Part shown: positions 32,687-46,600 of the stretch, piece by piece
How positions within the stretch are numbered: position 1 is the stretch's first letter
Layout: every line of letters starts with the position of its first letter
Assembly: GCF_018294505.1 (NCBI RefSeq)
Contig: NC_057800.1
Span: forward strand, 178,622,353 to 178,686,352
Direction of reading: 5' to 3'
DNA length: 64,000 nt
From: Triticum aestivum
Taxonomy: Eukaryota; Streptophyta; Magnoliopsida; Poales; Poaceae
Notes under the pieces: model-generated
The model's database searches: none
What the model was told of the DNA's origin: nothing
Seen by the model: the letters and a program-made list of their open reading frames with translations, nothing else
Made by a program: the position numbers and the translations under genes

Positions 32687-33964
32687 TGTTGGGGAACGCA
32701 GTATTTCAAAAAATTTCCTAGGATCGCGCAAGATCTATCTAGGAGATGCATAGCAACGAGAGGGGAGAGTGTGTCTACATACCCTCGTAGATGGAAAGAG
32801 GAAGTGTTAAGCAATGCGGTTGATGTAGTCGAACGTCTTCGCGATCCAACCGATCAAGTACCGAACGCACGGCACCTCCGCGATCTGCACATGTTTAGCT
32901 CGATGACGTCCCTCATACTCTTGATCCAGTTGAGGGTGAGGGTGAGTTTTGTCAGCACGACGGCGTGTTGACGGTGATGATGAAGTTACCGACGCAGGGC
33001 TTCGCCTAAGCACTACAACAATATGATTGAGGTGTCAAACTGTGGAGCGGGCACCACACACGGCTAAAGATCAAATTGTGTGTCTATGGGGTGCCCCCTC
33101 CCCCGTATATAAAGGAGGGGAGGGGGGAGGGCCGGCCATAAGGGGCGCGCCCAAGGGGGGAATCCTACTCCTAGTAGGAGTAGGTTTCCCCCTTTCCTAG
33201 TCCAAGTAGGAGAAGAAGGAAGGAGAGGAAGAAGAGAAGGAAATGGGGGGGGGGGCTAGCTCTAGTCCAATTCGGTTTGGGCTAGGGGGGCGCGCGCCAC
33301 ACCTTGGCCTGCCTCCTCTCTTCCACCATTAGGCCCAATAACTTCCCAGAGGGGGTTCCGGTAACCCTCGGTACCCCAAAACTTATCCGAAACGACCCGA
33401 GCCATTCAGGTGTCTGAATGTGGACTTCCAATATATGAATCTTTATGTATCGATCATTTCAAGACTCCTCGTCATGTATGTGATCACATCCAAGACTCCG
33501 AACAACCTTCGGTACATAAAATCACATAACTCATAATACATATCATCATCGAACGTTAAGCGTGCGGACCCTATGGGTTCGAGAACTATGTAGATATGAC
33601 CGAGACACATCTCCAGTCAATAACCAATAGGGGAACCTGGATTCTCATATTGGTTCCTACATATTCTATGAAGATCTTTATCGGTCAAACCGCATAACAA
33701 CATACCTTGTTCCCTTTATCATCGGTATGTTACTTGCCCCAGATTCGATCGTCAGTATCGTCATACCTAGTTCAATCTCGTCACCGGCAAGTCTCTTTAC
33801 TTGTTCCGTAATGCATCATCCCATGACTAACTCATTAGTCACATTGCTTGCAAGGCTCATAGTGATGTGCATTACTGAGAGGGCCCAGAGATACCTTTTT
33901 GATACACTGAGTGACAAATTCTAATCTTGATCTATGGCAACTCAACAAACACCATAGGAGACAC
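32687..33964 (-). repeat. Copia 3 LTR (BARE/WIS/Angela type), minus strand, truncated
   Basis: Starts TGTTGGGGAACGCAG, the complement of the usual LTR end, and follows the LTR at 28911-30611 in reverse. Before reaching the LTR start it is interrupted at 33965 by the LTR of element A. Whether it is a solo LTR or part of a full element cannot be told from this window. Confidence 0.88.
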
Positions 33965-35486
33965 TGATGACCCTCAAGTGTAGGGGATCTATCGTAGCCT
34001 TTTTGATAAGTAAGAGTGCTGAACCCAACGAGGAGCAGAAGGAAATGATAAGCGGTTTTCAGCAAGGTATTCTCTGCAAGCACTGAAATTATCGATAACA
34101 AATAGTTTTGTGATAAGGTAATTTGTAACGGGTAGCAAGTACTAAAAGTAAATAAGGTGCAGAAATATGGCCCAATCCTTTTTGTAGCAAAGGAAAAGCC
34201 TAGACAAACTCTTATATAAAGGAAAGCACTCTCGAGGACACATGGGAATTATCGTCAAGCTAGTTTTCACCATGTTCATATGATTCGCGTTCGGTACTTT
34301 GATAATTTGATATGTGGGTGGACTGGTGCTTGGGTACTTCCCTTACTTGGACAAGCATCTCACTTATGATTAACTCCTATTGCAAGCATCCGCAACTACA
34401 ATAGAAGTATTAAGGTAATCCTAACCATACCATGAAACAGATGGATCCAAATCAGCCCCTTACGAAGCAACACATAAACTAGGGTTTAAGCTTCTGTCAC
34501 TCTAGCAACCCATCATCTACTTATTACTTCCCAATGCCTCACTCTAGGCCCAAACAATGGTGAAGTGTCATGTAGTTGACGTTCACATAACACCACTAGA
34601 GGGATGACACCATACATATCATCAAAGTATCGAACGAATACCAAATTCATATGACTACTTATATCAAGACTTCTCCCATGTCCTCAGGAACAAACGTAAC
34701 TACTCACAAAGCATATTCATGTTCATAATCAGAGGGGTATTAATATTCATAATGGATCTTAACATATGATCTTCCACCAAGTAAACCAACTAGCATCAAC
34801 TACAAGGAGTAATCAACACTGCTAACAACCCACAGGTACCAATCTGAGGTTTGGATACAAAGATTGGATACAAGAGATGAACTAGGGTTTGAGATGAGAT
34901 GGCGCTGGTGAAGATGTTGATGGAGATTGACCCCCTCCCGATGAGAGGATCATTGGTGATGACGATGGTGATGATTTCCCCCTCCCGGAGGGAAGTTTCC
35001 CCGGCAGAACAGCTCCGCCGGAGCCCTAGATTGGTTCCGCCAAGGTTCCTCCTCGTGGCGGCGGAGTTTCATCCCGTGAGCTAGCTTATGATTTTTTCCT
35101 CAACGAAAGACTCCATATAGCCAAAGATGGGCATCGGAGGGCCACCAGGGGGCCCACGAGGCAGGGGGCGCGCCCACGGGGTAGGGCGCGCCCCCACCCT
35201 CGTGCACGGTGGGTGCCCCCCCTCTGGTACTTCTTTCGCCCAATATTTTTATATATATTCTGAAAATAATTCCCGTGGAGTTTCAGGACTTTTGGAGATG
35301 TGCATAATTTGTCTCTAATATTTGCTCCTTTTCCAGCCCAGAATTCCAGATGCCGGCATTGCCCCTCTTCTTGTAAACCTGGTAAAATAAGAGAGAAAAG
35401 GCATAAGTATTGTGACATAATGTGTAATAACAGCCCATAATGCAAAAAATATCGATATAAAAGCATGATGCAAAATGGACGTATCA
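33965..35486 (-). repeat. LTR of element A (TGATACGTC type)
   Basis: Plus strand TGATGACCC to GGACGTATCA; in sense it begins TGATACGTCCATTTTGC. It is followed by ACTCCCCCAAGCTT, the complement of a purine tract (AAGCTTGGGGGAGT), so it is the 3' LTR of a minus-strand element. GC-rich frames within (34899-35496) look compositional. The type is common in Triticeae gypsy elements lacking most coding capacity; I do not assign a family name. Confidence 0.8.
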
Positions 35487-35840
35487 ACTCCCCCAAGCTT
35501 AGACCTCGCTTGTCCTCAAGCGAAAGCCGAAATCAAAAAATATGCCCACATGTTTAGAGATAGAGACGTCGATAAAATAAAATACGGACATGAGGGCATC
35601 ATGATCATTCTTATAACAACAACATATATATATATATTGTCATATGATCTCTTATGCTAAAGTAAACATTCATTCACATACTCAAGTATGAATCAGAAAC
35701 TTCATTGAAAACCAACAAACTATAATCTCAGTCATTGAAGCAATTGGGATTTATCATAACATAGGGAAGAGTCAATATAAGAGCTTCTCAGCAAGTCCAC
35801 ATACTCAACCATCATTTAGTCTTTCACAATTGCTAACACT
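35487..35840 (-). other. Element A internal sequence, cut by element B
   Basis: Begins with the polypurine tract (35487-35500). No reading frame of interest; a short AT microsatellite lies at 35627-35638. It ends where the LTR of B begins. Confidence 0.7.
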
Positions 35841-37211
35841 TGATAACACACAAGTATAGGGGATCGCAATAGTTTTCGATGGTAGAGTATTCAACCCAAA
35901 TTTATTGATTCGACACTAGGGGAGCCAAAGAATATTCTCAAGTATTAGCAGTTGAGTTGTCAATTCAACCAGACATGGGTAACTTAGTATCTGCAGCAAA
36001 GTATTTAGTAGCAAAGTAATATGGAAGCAACGATAATGATAACAAAAGTAATATTTTTGGGTTTTATAGTAACTGTAACAGTAGCAACGGAAAAGTAAAC
36101 AAGCAGAGAACAATATATGGGGAGCTCATAGGCAATGGATCGGTGATGGAGAATTATGCCGGATGCGGTTCATCATGTAACAATCATAAATAGGGTGACA
36201 CAGAACTAGCTCCAATTCATCAATATAATGTAGGCATGTATTCCGAATATAGTCATACATGCTTATGGAAAAGAACTTGCATGACATCTTTTGTCCTACC
36301 CTCCCGTGGCAGCGGGGTCCTAGCGGAAACTAAGGGATATCAAGGCCTCCTTTTAATAGAGTACCGGACCGAAGCATTAAAACATGGTGAATACATGAAC
36401 TCCTCAAACTATGGTCATCACCGAGAGTGGTCCCGATTATTGTCACTTCGGGGTTGCCGGATCAAAACACATAGTAGGTGACTATAGACTTGCAAGATAG
36501 GATCAAGAACTCACATATATTCATGAAAACATATTAGGTTCAGATCTGAAATCATGGCACTCGGGCCCTAGTGACAAGCATTAAGCCTAGCAAAGTCATA
36601 GCAACATCAATCTCAGAACATAGTGGATACTAGGGATCAATCTCATCCAACCCATCACCGTCCAGCAAGCCTACGATGGAATTACTCACACACAATGGTG
36701 ATCATCATGAAATTGGTGATGGAGGATGGTTGATGATGACGACGGCGACGGATTCCCCTCTCCGGAGCCCCGAACGGACTCTAGATCAGCCCTCCCGAGA
36801 GAGTTTAGGGCTTGGCGGCGGCTCCGTATCGTAAAGCGCGATGAATCTTTCTCCCTGATTTTTTTCTCCCCAAACACGAATATATGGAGTTGGAGTTGCG
36901 GTCAGTGGAGCACCAGGGGGCCCACGAGGCAGGGGGGCGCGCCCAGGGGGGCAGGCACGCCCCCACCCTCGTGGCTAGGGTTTGGACCCCTTGGCCTTGA
37001 TTCTTTCGCCAGTATTTTTTATTATTTCCAAAAATAAGTTCCATGGAGTTACATGTCATTCTGAGAACTTTTGTTTCTGCACATAAATAACACCATCGCA
37101 ATTCTGCTGAAAACAGCATCAGTCCGGGTTAGTTCCATTCAAATTATGCAAGTTAGAGTCCAAAACAAGGGCAAAAGTGTTTGGAAAAGTAGATACGACG
37201 GAGACGTATCA
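35841..37211 (-). repeat. LTR of element B (TGATACGTC type)
   Basis: Plus strand TGATAACACACAAG to GGAGACGTATCA; in sense it begins TGATACGTCTCC. It is followed by ACTCCCCAAGCTT, so this is again a 3' LTR of a minus-strand element. It resembles the LTR of A at both ends but differs in between. Confidence 0.8.
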
Positions 37212-37685
37212 ACTCCCCAAGCTTAAACCTTTGCTTGTCCTCAAGCAATTCAGTTGATAAACTGAAAGTGATAAATAAAAACTTTTACAAACTCCATTTG
37301 CTCTTGCTGTTGTAAATATGTAAAGCCAACATTCAAGTTTTCAGCAAAGATTATGAACTAACCCTATTCACAATAACTATTAGGTCTCATGTTCACTCAT
37401 ATCAATGGCATAATCAACTAGCGAGCAATAATAATAAATCTCGGATGACAACGCTTTCTCAAAACAATCATAATATGATATAACAAGATGGTATCTCGCT
37501 AGCCCGTTCTGAGACTGCAAAACATAAATGCAGAGCACCTTTAAAGATCAAGGACTGACTAGACATTGTAATTCATGGTAAAAGAGATCCAACCACAGTC
37601 ATACCCAATATAAATTAATAGTAATGGATGCAAACGACAGTAGTGCTCTCCAGCTGGTGCTTTTTAATAAGAGGGTGATGACTCA
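37212..37685 (-). other. Element B internal sequence, left part
   Basis: Polypurine tract (complement) at 37212-37224, then non-coding sequence ending GTGATGACTCA, where element C begins. It resumes at 62270. Confidence 0.75.
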
Positions 37686-39624
37686 TGTAGCGACCAGACC
37701 TCAAACAGTCTGATCGCTATGCTCCGGTGTCATCCCTGGATCAGTAATGCTGACACCACACAGTACTCTGAGGATTTATAGTAGAGTAGCAATCACACAC
37801 TTATTACATCGAGTGTCTCAAAAGAGAACTTATTACAATAAATATGGCTTAAGGCCATCTAATAACGATAACAACGGAAGGCTTGGAAGATAAGTGAGAC
37901 CATCAACTCCAACGGCATCACTGAGTATAGAACCACGACCTAAAAATCCTTAATCGCCGTCTGAAAAGTCTGCAACATTAACGTTGCAGCCCGAAAATAG
38001 GTCAGCACATGGAATATGCTGGCAATGTAACACATATAGAGTAATGGAATGAAACAACTATACTATATGCATATTTGGCTGGTGGAAAGCTCTATGGTTA
38101 TAGTTTTGCGGAAATCCAATTTTTCCCACTTCAAAGGAATAAATTTATTTAACTATCATGGTAGTTGTTAAACATTGAGAATGGTTGATAGCATTCTCAA
38201 TCCCAATTAAGCATCATCATTAAACATAACCCAACAAAATTAATTTAGAGTAACATGTTGAGATTCACATGATAATCCAAGTACTAGATACTCAAGATGT
38301 CCATAACCGGGGACACGACTAACCATGATTAGTTTATTACACTCTGCAGAGGTTTGCGCACTTTTCCCCACAAGACTCGATCGCCTCCGTTTGGTTTCTC
38401 GCACTACATGGTGTTTGAGAAGACGGATGACCGAGACATAGTCTTTCAGAAGCGCTAGCACCTTACGATCGGATAGACCGTACCACCTACATCCCCTACA
38501 TCTACTAGTCTACCACTGTAAGAGTTCGCACAACTTAGTCAACTATGCTAGAGACCATAATAGCTTGTGGCTGCACATGGAAGTTTCTAGTATGAATAGT
38601 CTCATGATCCCTTTGAGCCTGGGTGGCGGTCCAAAAGAAAAACAGGCAAGTCCTGGAATACCCAGGTGCCTCAATCCACCCAGATGTGTGTTTAAGTTGC
38701 CACCTTAGATAAACCATTAATTAACAAACTCACATCTGTCACGGATATCACTCACCCAATCCACGTCTACTAGCATAGCATGGCATAATAAGAAAATGTA
38801 GAAGTAACTCCCAAAGGTTTGATAATAAACAGGTAATAGGTACTACCTCATCTACTTCCCATCCCACAATTTAATTAGATCCTAATCATGCAATGTGTGA
38901 GGATTGATCTAATGCAATAAAACTGGGTAGTAGAAAAGGTATGATAAAAGTGTTACTTGCCTTGCTGATGATCCGCGTAACCTAGAGATTCGAGGTAACA
39001 AGCGGCACACTCCGGTACTCTATCGCAAACAAACAAACAAGAATACAATAAGAACTCATCTAATGCACAGGTAAAACTCAAACAAGAGATCTAGCCAGAA
39101 GGTTCAACTTAAGAACTCCGGTTGGCAAAAAGAATCAAATCAAACGAAGCAACGAAAGTCAAACAGTGAAAGAAAACAACTTCGTTCTAGTAATCTGGAT
39201 CTAGGGCAAATTTTACAGTAGCAAATCTTGTTTAAGTTGGTTAAACAGATAGAGGGTTTCGAGAAGAAACTCTAGGCGCTTGAATCGCCTGATTCCGATA
39301 AACGAGCGAAAAGTTATACTAAAACGAAAATCGGATCAGGAATCGCGATCAGAAAAATCGCGGATTTAATCCGAGAAAAAGAAAAACGACGAACGTTCAC
39401 TAGAACGAACGAACGGACAAATGCTCACTATTTAAATAAACCGGAAAACCGATCTATTTTAAAAAATCGAAACTAAAAAAAACCTACAGAAAAACCGACG
39501 AAAACCGATCTATTTTTTTTTAAAAAAACCGATGGCATGGAAGTCGAGGCGCGGCGAACCTCGGGCGGCGGAATCCGGCGGCGGCGGCGGCGGCGGGCGG
39601 CAGCGGCGGGCAGCGGTGGCGGCG
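37686..39624 (-). repeat. Element C left (3') LTR, first part
   Basis: Starts TGTAGCGACCAGACC. It parallels the right LTR up to the GC-rich GGCGGC block near 61660, where the assembly gap and element D follow. Confidence 0.9.
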
Positions 39625-39772
39625 NNNNNNNNNNNNNNNNNNNNNNNNNNNNNNNNNNNNNNNNNNNNNNNNNNNNNNNNNNNNNNNNNNNNNNNNNNNN
39701 NNNNNNNNNNNNNNNNNNNNNNNNNNNNNNNNNNNNNNNNNNNNNNNNNNNNNNNNNNNNNNNNNNNNNNNN
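39625..39772. other. Assembly gap (148 N)
   Basis: It lies at the junction of the element C LTR and the element D LTR, after a CGG-rich run. By comparison with the intact copies it should hold the first 148 bp of the D LTR plus about 50 bp of the C LTR, so its stated length is probably not exact. Frames crossing it are meaningless. Confidence 0.97.
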
Positions 39773-42700
39773 TAGCATCCATATGATAAGGAGCCCGGGC
39801 TGACATGGCTAGTCGTAAACCCAAAGTGGCACAGACTTACAGGGACAGGCATCCATGACCCAGCAACGAACGTGTCGGTCATCAGCAAGTGGGTCCGGGC
39901 TGTAGCACTGGGCTAGCAGGACTCCGGTAAACCGGGCTGTAGCGGGCTAACAGGACTCCGGTACTCAATGCGTGACATTTCCCCGAAGGGACAGACACAG
40001 GAACGAAGAAGGACACATGCCGGCCAGCCTAAGTGTTCCGGAGCAGTAGCAAGCTACCATGGCTCAGTGGTAACACTAGGAGACATTTCCCGGTAAGAGA
40101 GGCTACTAAAGATAAACAACTAGATAGTCAGATCCCACACATACCAAGCATTTCAATCATACACACAATATGCTCGATATGTGCAAATACAACAAGGCAT
40201 CACAACATGACTCTATGACACAAGTACTTTATTTAAGGCTCAGAGAGCCATACATAACATACAGATAGGTATGGGTCACACGACCCAGCATTCAAGTCAT
40301 ACAGTCATACAAACCAGCAGCGGAAGTAACTTGTCTGAGTACAGACAACTAGTAAAATAAAAGAGGCTTGGAAAGCCTAGCTATACTACGTGGTCCTTCA
40401 CAAGCTCAGGATCACCACCTGGGCCTTAGCCTACTCATTGATGTCAACGTCTACGAAGAACCCATCAGAAGGGGTTGCAGCGTCTTCTGTAAAAATGTAA
40501 ATTATAGCAACATGAGTACAAAAGTACTCAGCAAGACTTACATCAGATCCTACATACATGCACATTATCAAGAAGGGTTGGTGGAGTTATTGCAGCAAGC
40601 CAGCTTTGACTCTTGGCTAGGCTATCCTACGAGACTCCAACTTGAAATGGTTTTGCGCACACGAGTCCACTACTCACCACCTCAATACACTACCGAGGAT
40701 CCACCTCCGTCTTCCTACGGAAGAGCCATCCTCGGCACTCACACTTATCTTGAGGCTTTTAGTAGTTTCCATTTACTTGCCTATGAACTGTATAGGCAAC
40801 CAAGTAGTCCTTTACCGCGGACGCGGCTATTCGAATAGATCATGATAACCCTGCAGGGGTGTACTTCTTCATACATGTTTCCACCACTTAGCGTCTGCAC
40901 ACGACATGTGCTCGGCAGACTTCAAGCGAAAGCCGACGTGGGTGTAGACCACGACCTACCTAAACACCTAAGTCTCCAATCCAGGTTTATCGCCTGTCCA
41001 GGTTCCATCCGCAGGGAGTCCGGCCGAGGTTTCCCATACGGCCCCGAACGATGTGTACAGGGTTCTCGAGATACCTAACGGGTATTCGATACACCGTGCC
41101 ACGTACCTACCGCATCACAGCCCACCCCTACGGTCAGCGCTGTCCATGGCCTCCAGTAGGCTACAAACACCAGAAACTACTTGCAACTCCTGGACAGAGA
41201 ACTAGGGTGAATAAGAAGTCGAGCGGGGTCATATTTCAGGGCCCAATGCATGGTAGTAGCTGTATCTTAAATCACACATACATATCTCAGTGCTTAAGGT
41301 CGGCTTCAATGAAACAACCCACCATGTACTCCTACATGGCCTCTCATCGATACCTTTACCAAATCGTGTTCACCACATCACTCTCATTAACGACATAATC
41401 ATTTCACTCTAGCCCATCACCCAGATGAACCAGACCTGACACGACTCTAAGCATAGCAGGCATAGCAAGGTAGGAACAACACATACATATGGCTCAATCA
41501 ACTCCTACACATGCTAGTGGGTTTCATCTAGTTACTGTGGCAATGACAGGTCATGCAGAGAAAATGGGTTCAACTACCGCAGCACACAGCAGTTTGAAAC
41601 GCGTTGTCTTAATGCAGTAAAAGAGAGCAAGAGCGGGAACATGGGATTGTATCGATACGATCAAATGGTTGGTTGCTTGCCTGATGGTTCGATGCACTGA
41701 TATGGTTCTTCGCTAGGGTAATCACGGTACTCCTCGGAGGCAGAACCTGCCGCAAAGAACACCGATACACAGCCATCACCAAACAATGTGCGACAATATG
41801 ATGCATGCATGAAACATGGCAATATGAGTGTGTTGGGCTAATGCAACTAAGACCAGAAGGGTTTGAACCAATTTGAACCAAAGATTCAAATTTCAAACTC
41901 ATACATGGCCCTTTAAAGTGTTTTATCTTGTTCTGCATAAAACAGCGAGTTAACTTGTTTAATCATGCATGAAACAGTACAGATGGATATATTGGATTTT
42001 TCTGATCATTTTTCATATATAACTTGTCTGATTTGGAGTTACAGATTAAAAGTTATGAATTTTTGAAGTTTAAACTATATTCTGGAATTTCCTGTATTAG
42101 AATAAATCCAGAAATTAATTTATTGCATCAGCCAAGCGTCAGAATGACGTCAGGGTCAACGGAGACGTCCAGGTCAAACCTGACTGTGGGTCCAGGGTGT
42201 CAGGGTAATTAGTTTAGTTTAAAGTTTAATTAGAACTAACCCTATTTAGTTAACAGGGCTGGGCCCCACCTGTCATTGACTCATCGGGGTCAACCAGGGC
42301 CCACCTGCGGTCAAAGCCAGGTCGGCTGCACCGGCGTTTAGCCGCCGGCGAGCCCGACGCGGCGGCGGAAGTGGTTTTTGCCGTTCCGGCAACCAAACGA
42401 GTCGCGGAGGCCATCGGAGTGGAGCTGAGGACGAGCCGCAGCTCTTGGTGGAGTCCGTTGGGGTCGGGGTGGCCGGAGTTGGCGCCGGCGACGACTTTGG
42501 AGGCCACCGGAGTTCGGCTGAAGGCGAACTTGACGCTAGAGGGGTCGGTGAGGTGCGGGGAGTAGCTGGTTAGGTGCTACGTGACGTGGTGAGCATGATG
42601 GACACCAAGTTGTGGCCAGAGGGTGACCGGGAGCACGTCGGCGACGAGCTCCGCGGCGGTGGGTGCGGTTGAGCTCCGGGAGGTCATTACACAGCTCGGG

Positions 42701-43670
42701 AGCAAGAAAAGAAGGGAGGGGAAGATGGTTAAGCTCACGGGGAGTTCGACGAAACACTTGGTGCGGCCGGGGATGGGCCGGAGCGACGACGGCGTTGAAG
42801 GGGATCTCCGACGATGGCGGTTCGGTCGAGGTCGATGCGGTGGGCTCGGGCCTTGCGAGCGCTCGGGGCTTGGCTTGCTCGAAGGAGAGGAGGGTGGCGG
42901 AGCTCCTGGACATGGCGGCACGACGTGGGGTTGACGGAGGGCGTGGCTACGGCGAGGGGGTGGCGGCGATGGCGTCGGCCATGGCGGGGGAACGCGACAG
43001 AGAGGAGTTGGGGGAGAATGGAGGTGTCCTGGGGGTTCACGGCTCGACGTGGAGTTCATCCATCCAGCAACGAGGCGTGGAGGTGAAGCAGGGCGACGGC
43101 CAGCTGCGTGGCGCACGCTGCGGCCGCCGTCGGGCACCTGCCTGCCTGCCTGGCCGGCAAGCAGCTCGCTGGCGCGGTGCTGGGCTGGGCCGGCAGGTGG
43201 GCCTGATGCTGGGCGCCAGGTAAGTTTTTGTTATTTCCCTGTTTTCTGTTTTTTTAATTCCTCTGCAACTTTGTTGAATTATTAAAAATACTTAGGCAAC
43301 TCCTAAAATCACCAAACTACTCCTGGTCCATAGTTGGATTATTTCCAACATGAAACATTTTAGTTTGGAGATATTTGAGCATTTGAAATATTTTATATAA
43401 TTTTAAATGCCCAAATTCAAATATCTATGATTTAATTCAAGGACCCTAAGATGGCCTAGGAAAATGTGCATCACTTCTGGCAGAGGTTCTGAACCAAGAC
43501 AAAAATGATGGGCATTTTAGAAGGGCATTTCATGTTCATTGAAAAAGTTTTTAGTAAACCCTAGTTGGTTTCAGAGGGGGCTGGGGGTTCTGTCATCCCC
43601 ATTTCAGGTTTCTGATGAAAGAATAGACATGATGCAACACTCTAATGCATGAACTAGCTAGGGTGTGACA
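39773..43670 (-). repeat. Element D left (3') LTR
   Basis: Matches 49837-53730 nearly throughout, with one 4-base difference near 40623 and mostly C/T and A/G changes. The first 148 bp fall in the gap. GC-rich overlapping frames at 42250-43285 are not called as genes: they occur on both strands and are duplicated in the other LTR. Confidence 0.93.
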
Positions 43671-46600
43671 ACTCACCCCTTCTCAAAAGAATCTCGTCCC
43701 GAGATTTGGGTTCCTCCGGAAAGAAGGCGGGATACTCGAGTCGAAGACGATCCTCCCTTTCCCAAGTTGCTTCATCCTCAGAATGGTGCGACCATTGAAC
43801 TTTGAGAAACTTGATATTATGACGTCGAGTGGTACGCTCGGCCTGATCGAGGATACGAATGGGGTACTCTCGATACGTGAGATTATCTTGGAGATCAAGC
43901 GTTTCGTGGTCCACTCCACGGATAGGATCCGAGAAGCAACGCCTGAGTTGAGAAACGTGGAAGACATCATGGACTCTGGAGAGATGCGGAGGTAGTTCCA
44001 ACTGGTAGGCAACTTCTCCTCGTTTAGCGAGAATACGAAAAGGTCCAATGTAACGGGGAGCCAATTTGCCTTTGATACCGAAACGATGGGTTCCCTTCAG
44101 AGGAGTAACCCGAAGGTAAGCCTTCTCGTCAACCTCGAAAGTCATAGCCTTATTTTTTCGGTCATATTGACTCTTTTGACGAGATTGGGCTGTTTTCAAC
44201 TTTTCACGAACAATGCGAACTTGCTCTTCTGCTTCCTGGATCATATCCGGGCCAAAGAATTGTCTTTCCCCGGTTTCTGACCAATTAAGGGGTGTTCGAC
44301 ACCGTCGTCCATAGAGAACTTCAAAAGGGGCTTTACCCAAGCTAGATTGATAGCTGTTGTTGTAAGCAAATTCGGCAAATGGAAGGCATTTCTGCCATTC
44401 CATTCCGAATGAGATAACAGAGGCTCAAAGCATGTCTTCTAGGATCTGGTTGACACATTCTACTTGACCACTTGATTGAGGGTGAAAAGCGGTGCTAAAG
44501 GAAAGGCGGGTTCCCATAGCATTTTGGAAACTTTCCCAAAATCGAGAGGTGAAAAGACTTCCTCGATCCGAGTTAATTTCCAAAGGAACACCATGGAGAG
44601 ACACTATTCGGGAGATGTACAAGTCTGCTAACTGACTAGCAGTTATACTCTCACGAACAGGTAAGAAATGGGCTACCTTGGAAAGACGATCGACAACGAC
44701 GAAGATAGCATTATTCCCTCTCTTGGTCCTGGGAAAACCGGTAATGAAATCCATACCAATTTTATCCCATTTCCATTCAGGAATAGCTAGGGGTTGAAGG
44801 GTGCCAGCAGGCCGTTGATGCTCTGCTTTTACACGACGGCAGACGTCACAATTAGCAATATACTGAGCAATTTCTCTCTTCATCCTAGTCCACGAGAACC
44901 TCTGGCGTAGGTCCTGATACATCTTGGTACTACCGGGATGAATGGTGAGAGGAGATTCATGAGCCTCCTTGAGGATCAACTGCCGTAGATGCTGGTTCTT
45001 GGGAACCACTAAACGGTTCTCAAAGTACACAACACCATGATCATTTGTGGAGAAACATCTAGCACCTCTGCTAGCAATGTTCTCCTTGATCTTAGATATT
45101 CCCTTATCTCGCTTTTGGGCAGCGATAATTTGATCCGTAAGAGTAGGTTTCGCCACCAAGGTGGAAAGAAATCCTTGAGGAACAATGTGAAGGTTAAGCT
45201 TCCGAAATTCCTCATGGAGAAGCGGTTGACTTTGTTGTAACATCAGGTTGTTACAATAAGATTTATGACTTAGCGCATCAGCCATGATGTTGGCTTTCCC
45301 TGGGGTGTAAGTTATTCCTAAGTCGAAATCTGTGATCAACTCGACCCAACGTCTTTGCCTGAGATTCAAATCCGGTTGGGTGAAGATGTACTTCAGACTT
45401 TGGTGATCAGTGAATATTTCGCAACGATTACCGAGGAGGTAATGTCGCCAGGTTTTAAGTGCATAGACTATAGCTGCAAGCTCTAGATCATGAGTAGGAT
45501 AATTCTCCTCATGTGGGTGCAATTGCCGTGAAGCGTAAGCAATTACGTGTCGATCTTGCATGAGAATGCAACCTAGTCCTTGTCGCGAGGCGTCGTAGTA
45601 GATAACAAAGTCCTTAGAGAAATCTGGCGGTACCAGTACGGGAGCAGAAGTCAGGCGTCTTTTCAGTTCCTGAAAGCTGTGCTCACATTGTGGAGTCCAT
45701 TCGAACTTTTTATCTTTCTTGAGGAGTTCGGTTAGAGGTTTCGCGACTTTGGAGAAATTTTCGACAAAGCGACGGCAATAGCTCGCTAAGCCTAGAAAAC
45801 TCCGAACTTGCTTGACCGATTCAGGTGGAGTCCAATTAAGGACGGCTTGAACTCGCTCAGGGTTAACAGCAATACCTTTACCAGATATTACATGACCCAG
45901 ATAGGTCACTTCTGACAACCAAAATTCACATTTAGAAAATTTGGCATAAAGACGATGCTCTCGAAGTTTCTTCAACACTAGCCTTAGATGTTCGGCATGT
46001 TCTTCCTCGTTCTTGGAGTAGATGAGTATATCATCGAGATAAACCACGACGAATTTATCCAAATACTCCAGGAAGATTGAGTTCATTAACCGAGAAAAGG
46101 TGGCTGGAGCGTTGGTTAAACCGAAAGACATGACGGTGTACTCGTATTGGCCATAACGAGTAACAAAGGCCGTTTTAGGAATGCCCCCGTTCCTGATTTT
46201 GATTTGATGGTAGCCCAACCTCAAATCCATTTTGGAGAAGATTGAGGATCCAGCGAGCTGATCATACAGGTCGTTGATCCTGGGGAGCGGATGTTTGTTC
46301 TTGATTGTGACCAAATTGACAGGTCGATAATCTACAACCATCCGGTCCGTACCATCCTTCTTCTTGACGAAGAGGACGGGGCAAGACCACGGAGATGAAC
46401 TAGGTCGGATGAAACCCTTTTTCAAGGACTCATCGAGTTGTTTCTTAAGCTCGGCTAGTTCTAGTGGTGCCATCTTATAGGGTCTTCTAGCAATCGGGAC
46501 GGTTCCTGGAATGAGGTCTATTACGAACTCAACATCCCTGTCAGGTGGAACACCTGGCAATTCCTCTGGGAAGACATCCGGGAAGTCACGGACTACCGGA

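Noticed and set aside
32030..32971. A 313-residue zinc-knuckle host gene
   Set aside because: It is the BARE/WIS gag of copia 2 read into an inserted LTR; the last 95 or so codons come from the LTR.
39473..39888. ORFs crossing the N run
   Set aside because: Artefacts of translating N; nothing can be inferred through the gap.
42250..43285. Many long overlapping ORFs on both strands (and again at 52309-53345)
   Set aside because: They lie in the GC-rich part of the element D LTRs, overlap in several frames, lack domains and are simply duplicated by the two LTRs.
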